Origin: UBA1672 sp050633645
GTDB lineage: Bacteria; Pseudomonadota; Alphaproteobacteria; Micavibrionales; Micavibrionaceae
Direction of reading: 5' to 3'
Assembly (NCBI GenBank): GCA_050633645.1
Contig: JBOEGX010000003.1
Coordinates: forward strand, 1-64,000
Length of the DNA: 64,000 bases
The notes beneath the pieces were generated by a model. The model was not told the DNA's origin, did no database searches, and worked only from the letters and a program-made list of their open reading frames with translations. Made by a program: the position numbers and the translations under genes. Below are positions 1 to 8,366 of the stretch, piece after piece. Positions within the stretch are counted from its first letter, which is position 1; every line of letters starts with the position of its first letter.

Positions 1-40
1 TAAAATTATCGCTTAATTTGATAGGTAGTAGGTAAATATT

Positions 41-364
41 ATGGATACTCAAAGCATAAGAATTACACTCAAGGCATTCGATCATCGTATTTTAGATACG
101 GCGAGTGCGGAGATTGTGAATACGGCAAAAAGAACTGGGGCGGCTGTTCGTGGTCCCATTCCTTTGCCGAATAAAATTAAGAAATTCTCTGTTATTCGTT
201 CACCACACGTGAATAAGGGATCTCAAGAGCAGTGGGAAATGCGTACGCATAAGCGTCTTCTTGATGTTGTTGAGCCGACACCGCAGACTATTGATGCTTT
301 GATGAAGCTTGATTTGCCAGCTGGTGTTGATGTTGAAATTAAAATTGGTCAAATGGCAGCTTAA
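41..364 (+). CDS. rpsJ: 30S ribosomal protein S10
   Basis: This is the small-subunit protein S10, a head protein of the 30S subunit that also serves as NusE in transcription antitermination. The 107-residue product has typical S10 sequence (SIRITLKAFDHRILD near the start, GPIPLPNKI and KRLLDVVEPT further on) and is close to the usual 100-105 residues. It is the first gene of the classic S10 operon and is followed 65 bases later by rplC. Only 40 bases lie upstream in the window, with AGGTAGTAGG before the ATG, so the promoter and any tuf or fusA neighbour are outside. Confidence 0.98.
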   Translation: MDTQSIRITLKAFDHRILDTASAEIVNTAKRTGAAVRGPIPLPNKIKKFSVIRSPHVNKGSQEQWEMRTHKRLLDVVEPTPQTIDALMKLDLPAGVDVEIKIGQMAA

Positions 365-429
365 ATTATAAAGCTTAAAAATGACGACTAAGTTGATCAT
401 TAGGGTCAACCTCTGGAAAGGAAAAGAAA

Positions 430-1191
430 ATGAGAACTGGACTAATAGCACGTAAGGAAGGTATGAGCCGTATCTTTGATGAAGACGGTCGTCATGTTCC
501 TGTGACAGTATTAAAAGTTGATGAGTGTCAGGTTATTGCTGTTCGCTCCGAGGAAAAGGACGGTTATGTTGCTGTTCAGCTTGGTGCTGGTAAAGCAAAA
601 GTAAAGCGCACGTCAAAGCAAAATCGTGGTCACTTTGCAAAAGCAAAAGTAGAGCCTAAAAAGAAATTGGCTGAGTTTCGTGTTTCTAACGAAAATATTA
701 TTGATATAGGTGCGGAAATTGGTGCAAACCACTTTATCGCAGGTCAGTATGTTGATGTGACGGGTACGTCAATCGGTAAGGGGTTTGCTGGTGCGATGAA
801 GCGTCACAACTTCGGCGGGATGCGTGCATCACACGGTGTGTCTGTTTCTCACCGTGCACATGGTTCGACTGGTCAATGTCAAGAACCTGGTAAGGTTTTT
901 AAGGGCAAGAAAATGGCTGGTCAAATGGGCGCGGAGCGTGTAACAACGCAAAATCTTGAGATCGTTGCGATTGATGAGGAAGATAATCTGATCCTTGTAA
1001 AGGGTGCGGTGCCAGGATGTAAGCAAGGTTGGGTTTTGATCAGTGATGCTGTTAAAAAGCCTGCTCCTGAGGGGGTTCCTCTTCCTGCTGGTTTTAGAAA
1101 AGATGCTAAAGCGACGCAAGAAGACGCTCCGGCGGCAGAAAATAACGATGCGGTTGAAGAGATCGCTGCATTAGATGAGGCGAAGGAATAA
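430..1191 (+). CDS. rplC: 50S ribosomal protein L3
   Basis: L3 is an early-assembly protein of the large subunit near the peptidyl transferase centre. The L3 core is clear: FAGAMKRHNFGGMRASHG around residues 118-135, then the GQCQEPG segment whose glutamine is the methylation target in the family. The product is 253 residues against about 210 usually; the excess is a C-terminal tail rich in Ala, Glu and Asp (roughly residues 212-253). GGAAAGGAAAAG precedes the ATG. It is followed 5 bases later by rplD. Confidence 0.98.
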   Translation: MRTGLIARKEGMSRIFDEDGRHVPVTVLKVDECQVIAVRSEEKDGYVAVQLGAGKAKVKRTSKQNRGHFAKAKVEPKKKLAEFRVSNENIIDIGAEIGANHFIAGQYVDVTGTSIGKGFAGAMKRHNFGGMRASHGVSVSHRAHGSTGQCQEPGKVFKGKKMAGQMGAERVTTQNLEIVAIDEEDNLILVKGAVPGCKQGWVLISDAVKKPAPEGVPLPAGFRKDAKATQEDAPAAENNDAVEEIAALDEAKE

Positions 1192-1196
1192 GCGAC

Positions 1197-1820
1197 ATGA
1201 AAATTGCTGTAAAAACATTAGAAAATAAAGACGCAGGGGAAATTACCCTTGATAAGTCAATCTTCGGCATCGAAGTGCGTCAAGACTTGTTGCACCGTAT
1301 GGTAAACTATCAGTTGGCCAAACGTCGTTCAGGTAATCACAAGACAAAACAGCGTCACGAGATTTCTGGAACAGGTAAAAAGCCACATGCCCAAAAAGGG
1401 ACTGGTCGCGCACGTGCTGGTGATAAAAAGCGTAACATTGACCGTGGCGGTGCAACTGTATTCGGCCCGGTGGTGCGTTCTCATGCAATAGAGCTTCCGA
1501 AGAAAATTCGTAAATTGGCGTTAAAAACGGCATTATCTGCGAAAGCTGCGGAAGGGAAGTTGATTATCCTTGAAGATGCAAAGTCAAAAGATCACAAGAC
1601 AAAGCCAATGGCTGCGTCTTTGAAAAAATTTGGATTTAATTCTGCGTTGATCGTGGGCGGTAACGAAGTGGACGTGAATTTTGCGCGTGCAACGGCAAAC
1701 TTGCCACGTATTGATGTTATGCCATCACAAGGTGCAAATGTTTATGATATTCTTCGCCGCGATGTTTTGGTTTTGACAAAAGACGCAGTGAATGATCTGA
1801 CAGAAAAATTGAAAGGCTAG
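1197..1820 (+). CDS. rplD: 50S ribosomal protein L4
   Basis: L4 lines the nascent-peptide exit tunnel and, in gammaproteobacteria, autoregulates the S10 operon. The 207-residue product has normal length and carries the tunnel-loop region with KPHAQKGTGRARAGDKK (about residues 62-78). It lies 5 bases after rplC and 4 bases before rplW, so the three genes are almost certainly on one transcript. The S10 leader where L4 regulation would be looked for is outside the window. Confidence 0.98.
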   Translation: MKIAVKTLENKDAGEITLDKSIFGIEVRQDLLHRMVNYQLAKRRSGNHKTKQRHEISGTGKKPHAQKGTGRARAGDKKRNIDRGGATVFGPVVRSHAIELPKKIRKLALKTALSAKAAEGKLIILEDAKSKDHKTKPMAASLKKFGFNSALIVGGNEVDVNFARATANLPRIDVMPSQGANVYDILRRDVLVLTKDAVNDLTEKLKG

Positions 1821-1824
1821 AGCA

Positions 1825-2139
1825 ATGGCAAAAGCAAAAAAAATCGAAGCTGCAGAATGGATGTATGAAATTATTTCTGCGCCGCACATCACGGAAAAGG
1901 CAACATTGGGAAGTGAAAACTCTCAGGTAACATTCCGCGTTCCAAACTCTGCAACAAAGCCACAAATTAAACAGGCTGTTGAGGTATTGTTTGGTGTGAA
2001 GGTGAAGGCCGTAAACACGTTGATCCAAAAAGGTAAGACTAAACGCTTTAAAGGAATTATTGGTACGCGCTCAGACATTAAAAAAGCGATTATCACCCTA
2101 GAATCTGGTCAAACCCTTGATGCGAGCACAGGACTGTAA
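1825..2139 (+). CDS. rplW: 50S ribosomal protein L23
   Basis: L23 sits at the exit of the nascent-peptide tunnel and is the docking site for trigger factor and SRP. The 104-residue product shows the family features APHITEKAT near the start and VEVLFGVKVKAVNTL in the middle. Length is normal. It follows rplD by 4 bases. The gap to rplB is about 97 bases, longer than most gaps in this operon. Confidence 0.97.
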   Translation: MAKAKKIEAAEWMYEIISAPHITEKATLGSENSQVTFRVPNSATKPQIKQAVEVLFGVKVKAVNTLIQKGKTKRFKGIIGTRSDIKKAIITLESGQTLDASTGL

Positions 2140-2236
2140 GTATTAAGAAAATGCAAATCATGGTGGCTCGCCGATAATGAGTTGTCCTCAAAATAGCGAA
2201 GCGGTAGGACATAAAAAGGAAAAGAAGGAAGAAAAA

Positions 2237-3064
2237 ATGGCATTGAAAAAATTTAACCCAAGAACTCCTGGTACGCGCCAGCTTGTTCAAATTGATCGTT
2301 CGGATTTGTATAAAGGTGCACCTGAGAAAACCTTAACAGAAGGTTTGACGAAAAATGGTGGTCGCAATAATACTGGACGTATTACATCACGCCATATTGG
2401 TGGTGGACATAAGCGTAAATACAGAATTATTGACTGGAAACGTACAAAATGGGATATGGAAGCAACAGTAGAGCGTATTGAATATGACCCTAACCGTACC
2501 GCTTTCATCGCATTTGTTGTTTATAAAGATGGTACAAAATCATACATTCTTGCGCCGCAACGCTTATCTGTTGGTGATAAAGTTATTGCAGGTAAAAAAG
2601 TTGATGTTAAGCCGGGTAATGCAATGCCGTTAAAAAGTATGCCGGTCGGGACTATCATTCATAATATTGAAATGAAACCAGGCAAGGGCGCGCAAATGGT
2701 TCGCTCTGCAGGGACATATGCTCAGCTCGTTGGTCGTGACCAAGGTTATGCACAGGTTAAACTTGCTTCTGGTGAGCTTCGTATTGTTCTCTCGGAATGC
2801 ATGGCATCTGTTGGCGCGGTTTCAAACCCAGATCATATGAACACAAATATGGGTAAAGCTGGTCGTAACCGTTGGAAAGGTCGTCGTCCGCATGTTCGTG
2901 GGGTTGTTATGAACCCTGTTGATCACCCACATGGTGGTGGTGAAGGTCGTACATCTGGTGGTCGTAATCCTGTTACACCTTGGGGTGTGCCGACTAAAGG
3001 TTATAAAACACGTAAAAAAGGCAAGGACAGCGATAAGTATATTGTTCGTCGCCGCAAGAAATAA
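2237..3064 (+). CDS. rplB: 50S ribosomal protein L2
   Basis: L2 is essential for subunit association and peptidyl transferase activity. The diagnostic loop NPVDHPHGGGEGRT with its functional histidine is present near the C terminus. The reading frame is open from an ATG at 2177, but the start at 2237 (MALKKFNP) is chosen: it has AAGGAAG a few bases upstream and gives the usual 275-residue length, while the upstream extension is not family-like. The gene lies between rplW and rpsS as in the standard S10 operon. Confidence 0.98.
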   Translation: MALKKFNPRTPGTRQLVQIDRSDLYKGAPEKTLTEGLTKNGGRNNTGRITSRHIGGGHKRKYRIIDWKRTKWDMEATVERIEYDPNRTAFIAFVVYKDGTKSYILAPQRLSVGDKVIAGKKVDVKPGNAMPLKSMPVGTIIHNIEMKPGKGAQMVRSAGTYAQLVGRDQGYAQVKLASGELRIVLSECMASVGAVSNPDHMNTNMGKAGRNRWKGRRPHVRGVVMNPVDHPHGGGEGRTSGGRNPVTPWGVPTKGYKTRKKGKDSDKYIVRRRKK

Positions 3065-3085
3065 GAAATTTAAGGAGCATTAAAA

Positions 3086-3361
3086 ATGTCACGTAGTGTA
3101 TGGAAAGGCCCATTTGTAGAAAAAAGTCTTTTGAAGAAAATCGAAGGCGCACGCGCAAGTGGAAAAAATACTGTAATTAAGACATGGTCACGTCGTTCGA
3201 CTATATTGCCGAATATGATTGGCTTGACTTTTGGTGTACATAATGGAAATAAATTTATTCCTGTTGTTGTATCTGATCAGATGATCGGTCACAAATTAGG
3301 TGAGTTTGCGCCAACACGTACATATTATGGACATGGCGCAGATAAAAAAGCTAAAAAGTAA
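3086..3361 (+). CDS. rpsS: 30S ribosomal protein S19
   Basis: S19 is a head protein of the 30S subunit that contacts S13 and the A-site region. The 91-residue product has the typical start SRSVWKGPFV and the family segment GHKLGEFAPTRTYYGHGADKKAKK at its end. Length is standard. AAGGAGC precedes the ATG by a normal distance. It lies between rplB and rplV. Confidence 0.98.
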   Translation: MSRSVWKGPFVEKSLLKKIEGARASGKNTVIKTWSRRSTILPNMIGLTFGVHNGNKFIPVVVSDQMIGHKLGEFAPTRTYYGHGADKKAKK

Positions 3362-3394
3362 TGACGGATTAGCGTTGTAAAAAGGAAGAAAAAA

Positions 3395-3772
3395 ATGGGA
3401 CAGACATCAAACCCGAAAAAAACACAAGAAAACGAGGCGCGCGCATTTGCGAAATATATGCGCACATCTCCGCAGAAGTTAAATCAAGTGGCTCAGACCA
3501 TTCGTGGTAAGAATGCGTCACGCGCACTTGTTGATCTTGAGTTTTCAAAGCGTCGCATTGCGGAAGACGTTCGTAAATTACTTCAATCAGCTGTTGCAAA
3601 TGCTGAAAACAATCACGGGCTTGATGTTGATCGCTTGGTTATATCTGAGGCCTATGTTGGTAAAGCAATTACAATGAAGCGTTTTCATGCACGTGGACGT
3701 GGACGTGGATCGCGAATCTTGAAAACAATCAGTAATATGACTATCGTCGTTAAAGAATCAGAAGAGGCATAA
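3395..3772 (+). CDS. rplV: 50S ribosomal protein L22
   Basis: L22 reaches into the exit tunnel next to L4. The 125-residue product has the core KYMRTSPQKLNQVAQTIRGK and the C-terminal hairpin KRFHARGRGRGSRILK. It is slightly longer than the usual 110 residues because of a short N-terminal extension (about residues 1-18, MGQTSNPKKTQENEARAFA). It starts 33 bases after rpsS and ends 5 bases before rpsC. Confidence 0.97.
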   Translation: MGQTSNPKKTQENEARAFAKYMRTSPQKLNQVAQTIRGKNASRALVDLEFSKRRIAEDVRKLLQSAVANAENNHGLDVDRLVISEAYVGKAITMKRFHARGRGRGSRILKTISNMTIVVKESEEA

Positions 3773-3777
3773 GCACT

Positions 3778-4464
3778 ATGGGACAGAAAATCAATCCAAT
3801 CGGTCTAAGAGTAGGTATCAACCGCACATGGGATTCTCGCTGGTATGCGGGTCGTGACTATGCGGACAAACTTGTAGACGATTTGAAACTTCGCGAATAT
3901 GTTCAAGAGCATTTGAAGGCCGCTGGTATTTCCAAAGTGATTATTGAGCGCGTTGCGAAGTCAACAAAGGTTACTGTTCATACTGCACGTCCTGGTGTTA
4001 TTATCGGTAAAAAAGGCGCGGATATTGAAAAGCTTCGTCAAAAACTATCAAACATTGCTGGTGGCGATGTCGGTTTGAATATCGTTGAAGTGCGTAAGCC
4101 TGAAGTTGATGCTCAGCTCGTTGCTGAAGGTGTTTGTCAACAGCTCGAGCGTCGTGTGTCTTTCCGTCGTGCAATGAAACGTGCGGTTCAAAGTGCAATG
4201 CGTTTTGGTGTAAAGGGAATTCGTATCAACGTGTCAGGTCGTTTAGGTGGCGCGGATATAGCGCGTACCGAATGGTATCGTGAAGGTCGCGTGCCGTTGC
4301 ACACACTTCGCGCCGATGTTGATTATGGTACAGCAGAGGCTCTAACGACTTATGGAATTATCGGCGTGAAGATTTGGCTTTACAAGGGTGATATCATGGA
4401 AAATGACCCCATGGCACATGATAAACGTGCTGCTGAGCAAAGTGGTGGAGCGCCTAGAAGCTAG
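3778..4464 (+). CDS. rpsC: 30S ribosomal protein S3
   Basis: S3 forms part of the mRNA entry site of the 30S subunit. The 228-residue product contains the KH domain with GVIIGKKGADIEKLR (about residues 72-86) and the C-terminal domain with GRLGGADIARTEWYREGRVP. Length is normal. The gene ends in a small perfect hairpin (GCCTAG, loop AAG, CTAGGC) that overlaps the stop codon, and an unusually long gap of 211 bases follows before rplP. Confidence 0.98.
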   Translation: MGQKINPIGLRVGINRTWDSRWYAGRDYADKLVDDLKLREYVQEHLKAAGISKVIIERVAKSTKVTVHTARPGVIIGKKGADIEKLRQKLSNIAGGDVGLNIVEVRKPEVDAQLVAEGVCQQLERRVSFRRAMKRAVQSAMRFGVKGIRINVSGRLGGADIARTEWYREGRVPLHTLRADVDYGTAEALTTYGIIGVKIWLYKGDIMENDPMAHDKRAAEQSGGAPRS

Positions 4465-4510
4465 GCAAAATAAAATATTTTAAAAATTCCGCATAAAATG
4501 CTGGATTTTT
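4452..4510 (+). promoter_or_regulatory. Two hairpins at the rpsC-rplP junction, possible attenuator or processing site
   Basis: Seen directly: a 6-bp perfect stem with a 3-base loop at 4452-4466 over the rpsC stop, then a 12-bp arm pair at 4482-4493 and 4499-4510 with loop TAAAA and one mismatch, ending in TTTTT. The second hairpin resembles a weak intrinsic terminator. In standard S10 operons rpsC and rplP are close together, so a structured 211-base spacer here may lower readthrough or mark RNA processing (inference). Confidence 0.45.
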
Positions 4511-4675
4511 AAATCAAAGTGCGATATGTTCGCGCGAAATCATCAAAAGCTTTGTGAAAAGCGCCATATGGGAACTCTTACCGGGTTAGGTAAAAAGTCC
4601 ATGTGAATGATAATTTTTTGTGTTTCAAGGCTTGGTAGTCAAGCTAAGAGAATTTGAAAGCGAGAGACTGAAAAG

Positions 4676-5104
4676 ATGTTAAGTCCTAAGAAGTTTAAAC
4701 ACCGCAAGCAATTTAAAGGCCGTATCCACGGTAATGCAAAAGGTGGGACGCAGCTTGCGTTTGGTGCTTATGGTTTAAAAGCGCAAACTCCAGACCGCGT
4801 TACTGCACGTCAGATTGAGGCCGCGCGTCGTGCGATTACGCGTTGCATGAAGCGTCAAGGTAAGGTTTGGATCCGTATATTCCCAGATGTTCCCGTGACA
4901 TCAAAGCCTCTTGAGGTTCGTCAAGGTAAGGGTAAAGGGTCACCTGAATATTGGGCTGCGCGCGTTAAGCCTGGCCGTATCATGTTTGAGCTTGATGGTG
5001 TTTCTGAGGAAGTGGCGCGTGAAGCATTTGATCTTGCGGCGATGAAGTTGCCAGTGAAAACAAAATTTGTTAAGCGCGTTGGCGCGATAGAGGAGGCGGC
5101 GTAA
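4676..5104 (+). CDS. rplP: 50S ribosomal protein L16
   Basis: L16 organises the A-site region of the large subunit. The 142-residue product has the family start MLSPKKFKHRKQFKGR and the conserved GKGSPEYWAARVKPGRIMFE stretch. Length is normal. It begins after the 211-base gap that follows rpsC, and its stop codon overlaps the rpmC start as TAATG, which suggests translational coupling. Confidence 0.98.
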   Translation: MLSPKKFKHRKQFKGRIHGNAKGGTQLAFGAYGLKAQTPDRVTARQIEAARRAITRCMKRQGKVWIRIFPDVPVTSKPLEVRQGKGKGSPEYWAARVKPGRIMFELDGVSEEVAREAFDLAAMKLPVKTKFVKRVGAIEEAA

Positions 5105-5325
5105 TGAACGTTGAGGAACTTAGGTCTAAATCTGAAGATGAGCTTATCAAGCTAATACTTGATTTGCGCAAAGAGCAATTTAATGCTCGTTTTCAAAAAG
5201 CGCAGGGCGCATTGGAAAATACAGCTCGCGTACGTGATAATCGTCGCGAAATAGCAAGAATTAAAACAATCTTAAATGAGAAGCGTTATGCAGATAGCGC
5301 CTCATCTAAGAAAAAAGCCGCATAA
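5104..5325 (+). CDS. rpmC: 50S ribosomal protein L29
   Basis: L29 is a small two-helix protein close to the tunnel exit beside L23. The 73-residue product shows the family pattern LRSKSEDELIKLILDLRKEQFNARF followed by ARVRDNRREIARIKTILNEK. It shares one base with the rplP stop (TAATG). A short Ser/Lys tail ends the protein. Confidence 0.97.
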   Translation: MNVEELRSKSEDELIKLILDLRKEQFNARFQKAQGALENTARVRDNRREIARIKTILNEKRYADSASSKKKAA

Positions 5326-5342
5326 TTAAGGAGTAAGATAAT

Positions 5343-5735
5343 ATGCCACGTCGTGTATTAGAAGGAAGTGTAGTAAGCGCAAAAAGTGACAAGACAATTA
5401 CTGTTCTTGTTGAGCGTCGCTTCATGCACCCTGTTTACAAAAAATATATCAAGAGTTCTAGTAAATATACCGCTCATGATGAAGCAAATCAAAGTAAGGA
5501 AGGTGACCGCGTTTCTATTATAGAATGTCGCCCGATTTCAAAATCAAAGCGATGGAAGCTTGTTTCTGATGATGCGGCGCCTGCGCCTAAAAAGGTTGAA
5601 AAGCCAAAAGCAGAAAAGAAAAAAGAAGCTGCTCCTGCTAAAAAAGCTGAAGATAAAAAGCCAGCAGCAAAAAAGGCTTCCACAAAGAAGCCTGCTGCTA
5701 AAAAAGCAACTAAGACTAAAAAGGATGCAAAATAA
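5343..5735 (+). CDS. rpsQ: 30S ribosomal protein S17 with long basic tail
   Basis: S17 is a primary 16S rRNA-binding protein with an OB fold. Residues 1-77 are normal S17 (VVSAKSDKTITVLVERRF, KYIKSSSKYTAHDE, GDRVSIIECRPISKSKRW). The product is 130 residues against about 80 usually. The extra ~50 residues are a low-complexity Lys/Ala/Pro tail with AAKK and PAKK repeats, like histone-H1-type tails. A similar segment occurs at the N terminus of L30 in this window. The stop overlaps the rplN start as TAATG. Confidence 0.97.
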   Translation: MPRRVLEGSVVSAKSDKTITVLVERRFMHPVYKKYIKSSSKYTAHDEANQSKEGDRVSIIECRPISKSKRWKLVSDDAAPAPKKVEKPKAEKKKEAAPAKKAEDKKPAAKKASTKKPAAKKATKTKKDAK

Positions 5736-6103
5736 TGATACAAATGCAATCCCGTATGAATGTTGCTGATAACAGTGGTGCTCGTGAAGTCCAGTGCATT
5801 AAGGTGCTTGGTGGTTCACATAGACGTACTGCGAATATCGGTGATATCGTCGTTGTATCCGTGAAGGAAGCAATTCCACGCGGTAAGGTTAAAAAAGGTG
5901 ATGTTCGCCGCGCTGTAATCGTTCGTACAAAATTCGGTTTACAACGCAAATATGGTGAGAAAATCCGTTTTGATGGTAATGCTTGTGTTTTAATTAGCAC
6001 AAATGGTGAGCCAATAGGCACACGTATATTTGGCCCCGTAACACGTGAACTACGTGCTGGTGGCTATATGAAAATTATTTCATTGGCATCGGAGGTGCTC
6101 TAG
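5735..6103 (+). CDS. rplN: 50S ribosomal protein L14
   Basis: L14 lies at the subunit interface and forms a bridge with 16S rRNA. The 122-residue product has the standard start MIQMQSRMNVADNSGAREV and the family segment RRAVIVRTKFGLQR. Length is exactly that of the family. The start overlaps the rpsQ stop by one base, so coupled translation is likely, and rplX follows after 2 bases. Confidence 0.98.
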   Translation: MIQMQSRMNVADNSGAREVQCIKVLGGSHRRTANIGDIVVVSVKEAIPRGKVKKGDVRRAVIVRTKFGLQRKYGEKIRFDGNACVLISTNGEPIGTRIFGPVTRELRAGGYMKIISLASEVL

Positions 6104-6105
6104 TC

Positions 6106-6441
6106 ATGACACAGCCCCAGACAAAAAACAAAATTAAGATTAAAAAAGGCGACCAGGTTGTTGTGTTGACTGGCCGTGATAAAGGAACAAAAGGCGAGGT
6201 TTTAAAAGTTATTAATGCTGATCTTCGTGTTCTTGTTCAGGGTGTTAATCTTGTTACGAAACATCAGAAGCCAACACAGGTGTCACCGGGTGGCATTCAA
6301 AAGAAAGAGCTTCCGGTTCATGTTTCCAATGTTGCATTGGTTGACCCTAAAAAGGGTGAGGCAACGCGAATTGGTTATAAAGTTTTAAAAGATGGAAAAA
6401 AAGTTCGCGTGGCTAAAAAGTCCGGCGAAACGATTGCATAG
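6106..6441 (+). CDS. rplX: 50S ribosomal protein L24
   Basis: L24 initiates assembly of the large subunit. The 111-residue product has a KOW motif (KKGDQVVVLTGRDKGTKGEV, about residues 13-32) and the following GVNLVTKHQKPTQ and GGIQKKELPVHVSNV segments. Length is slightly above the usual 102-105 because of a short Lys-rich N terminus. It sits between rplN and rplE. Confidence 0.98.
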   Translation: MTQPQTKNKIKIKKGDQVVVLTGRDKGTKGEVLKVINADLRVLVQGVNLVTKHQKPTQVSPGGIQKKELPVHVSNVALVDPKKGEATRIGYKVLKDGKKVRVAKKSGETIA

Positions 6442-6462
6442 GTATTAAAGGCGAGAAAAGAT

Positions 6463-7005
6463 ATGAAACCGCGCTATAAAGAATTATACGAAAAAGAAAT
6501 TTCTCCTGCATTGGATAAAAAGTTCGGATATAAAAATTCGCACCAGCGTCCAAAACTGGAAAAAATTGTGTTGAATATGGGTGTTGGTGAAGCAACACAA
6601 GACCGTAAGCATATGGATAATGCGGTAAATGACTTGACTTTGATAGCGGGCCAAAAGCCAGTTATTACAAGGGCCCGTCAATCAAATGCATCATTCAAGA
6701 TTCGTGAAGAGCAAGCGATTGGCACAAAAGTGACATTGCGTGGCGCACAAATGTACGAATTTTTAGATCGCCTGGTAACGATCGCAATGCCTCGTATTCG
6801 CGACTTTCGCGGTATTAATGGTAAAAGTTTCGATGGTCGCGGTAACTATGCGATGGGTCTTACTGAGCACATCATTTTCCCGGAAATTGAATACGACAAA
6901 GTCGATAAAATTCGTGGAATGGATATTGTAATTTGTACTACGGCGTCTAATGACGAAGAAGCGAAAGAATTACTTCGCGGCTTCAAGATGCCTTTTAAGA
7001 ACTAA
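6463..7005 (+). CDS. rplE: 50S ribosomal protein L5
   Basis: L5 binds 5S rRNA and forms a bridge to S13 in the small subunit. The 180-residue product has the core PKLEKIVLNMGVGEA, the RQSNASFKIREEQAIGTKVTLRG region and the C-terminal GMDIVICTTASNDEEAKELLRGF. Length is standard. AAAGGCGAGAAAAG precedes the ATG. Confidence 0.98.
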   Translation: MKPRYKELYEKEISPALDKKFGYKNSHQRPKLEKIVLNMGVGEATQDRKHMDNAVNDLTLIAGQKPVITRARQSNASFKIREEQAIGTKVTLRGAQMYEFLDRLVTIAMPRIRDFRGINGKSFDGRGNYAMGLTEHIIFPEIEYDKVDKIRGMDIVICTTASNDEEAKELLRGFKMPFKN

Positions 7006-7033
7006 ACGGATAATCTAAGGAAAGAAAAAGACA

Positions 7034-7339
7034 ATGGCAAAAGTCTGCATGATCGAAAGAGATAAAAAACGCAAGGCGCTTGTGAATAAGCATGCTGCTA
7101 AACGTGCCAAGTTAAAGGCGATTATTAAAGATCAGTCTATCCCAGCGGATGAGCGTTTTCAGGCGGTTTTAAGACTTGCTGAAATGCCTCGCAATGGGTC
7201 AAAGACAAGAATGCGTAACCGTTGTGCCCTTACAGGCCGTCCGCGTTCTTACTATCGTAAATTTAATCTGTCGCGCATCGCGCTCAGAGATCTGGCTTCT
7301 CGTGGTGAGTTGCCGGGTGTAACAAAATCAAGCTGGTAA
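7034..7339 (+). CDS. rpsN: 30S ribosomal protein S14, zinc-free form
   Basis: S14 is a late-assembly protein of the 30S head. The 101-residue product is the long zinc-independent type: the C-terminal NRCALTGRPRSYYRKFNLSR region is present, but the CxxC pairs of the short zinc-ribbon form are missing. Length is standard for that type. It lies between rplE and rpsH as in other spc operons. Confidence 0.98.
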   Translation: MAKVCMIERDKKRKALVNKHAAKRAKLKAIIKDQSIPADERFQAVLRLAEMPRNGSKTRMRNRCALTGRPRSYYRKFNLSRIALRDLASRGELPGVTKSSW

Positions 7340-7354
7340 AGGAGGGCATATAAG

Positions 7355-7753
7355 ATGACAATGAGTGATCCCCTCGGTGATATGCTAACACGTATACGTA
7401 ATGGTCAACAGGCTGCTAAAGAAACAGTGGACTGCCCGCTTTCGAAATTGCGCGAAAACGTATGTAAGGTTCTTCAAGATGAAGGTTACATTCGTGGTTT
7501 CAGTGTTGAAGAGCGTGAAGGTAATAAAAAATATTTGTCTATTCAGTTGAAATATGCTGAAGGCCAAGGCGCAATTCGCAAGATTGATCGTGTGTCCAAG
7601 CCTGGTCGTCGTGTTTATTCTGGCGTAAAAGCAATGCCTCGTTACTATAATGGTTTGGGCGTGTTCGTTGTGTCTACTCCGCAAGGTGTAATGTCAGATC
7701 ATAAGGCTCGTGCTGCTAAAGTCGGCGGTGAGGTATTGTGTCAGGTCTTCTAA
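7355..7753 (+). CDS. rpsH: 30S ribosomal protein S8
   Basis: S8 is a central 16S rRNA-binding protein and, in enterobacteria, the autoregulator of the spc operon. The 132-residue product has the start MSDPLGDMLTRIRNGQ and the C-terminal STPQGVMSDHKARAAKVGGEVLC. A strong AAAGGAGGG lies 9-10 bases before the ATG at 7355; a second in-frame ATG two codons later would also fit the family start. Confidence 0.98.
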   Translation: MTMSDPLGDMLTRIRNGQQAAKETVDCPLSKLRENVCKVLQDEGYIRGFSVEEREGNKKYLSIQLKYAEGQGAIRKIDRVSKPGRRVYSGVKAMPRYYNGLGVFVVSTPQGVMSDHKARAAKVGGEVLCQVF

Positions 7754-7793
7754 GAGGGCTTTACATCGGAAATTTAATTAAGGAATGTGAGAA

Positions 7794-8354
7794 ATGTCAC
7801 GTATTGGTAGTAATCCTGTAACGATCCCCGAAGGTGTAGAGATACAGCTTAATGGTCAAGATCTTAAGGCTAAAGGTAAACTTGGTGAGCTTGAGCTTCG
7901 TATTCATGATGAAGTATCTGCAAAGCTTGAAGATATAGCAAATGACGATGGTAAATCGTCCAAAATTGTGACCCTTGCACCAAAATCTAATTCAAGATTC
8001 GCACGTCAAGTATGGCCGACAATGCGCACATTGGTTGACAATGTTTGTGTTGGTGTAAGTGTTGGTTATACGAAGAAGCTTGAAATTCACGGTGTTGGTT
8101 ATCGTGCAAATTTGCAAGGCAATGACTTGGTTTTGGCTTTGGGTTTTTCTCACGAAGTTCGCTACGCAATTCCCGATGGAATTAAAGTTGAAGTTGAAAA
8201 ACAAACTGCCCTAACGATTTCTGGTATTGATAAGCAACGTGTTGGTCAAGTTGCAGCAGAGATTAGAGCATATAAGAAGCCTGAGCCATATAAAGGTAAG
8301 GGAATTCGTTATGCGGATGAATATATCCTCCGCAAAGAAGGTAAGAAGAAGTAA
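7794..8354 (+). CDS. rplF: 50S ribosomal protein L6
   Basis: L6 lies near the factor-binding site of the large subunit. The 186-residue product has the start MSRIGSNPVTIPEGVEI and the C-terminal signature PEPYKGKGIRYADEYILRKEGKKK. It is about 9 residues longer than the usual 177, with a small insertion in the first domain (around residues 46-60). It lies 40 bases after rpsH and 12 bases before rplR. Confidence 0.98.
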   Translation: MSRIGSNPVTIPEGVEIQLNGQDLKAKGKLGELELRIHDEVSAKLEDIANDDGKSSKIVTLAPKSNSRFARQVWPTMRTLVDNVCVGVSVGYTKKLEIHGVGYRANLQGNDLVLALGFSHEVRYAIPDGIKVEVEKQTALTISGIDKQRVGQVAAEIRAYKKPEPYKGKGIRYADEYILRKEGKKK

Positions 8355-8366
8355 GGAAATAAGACG

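Noticed and set aside
5489..5769. Frames antisense or out of frame over the S17 tail
   Set aside because: The low-complexity Lys/Ala coding sequence opens other frames by composition only; they have no family similarity and conflict with rpsQ and rplN.
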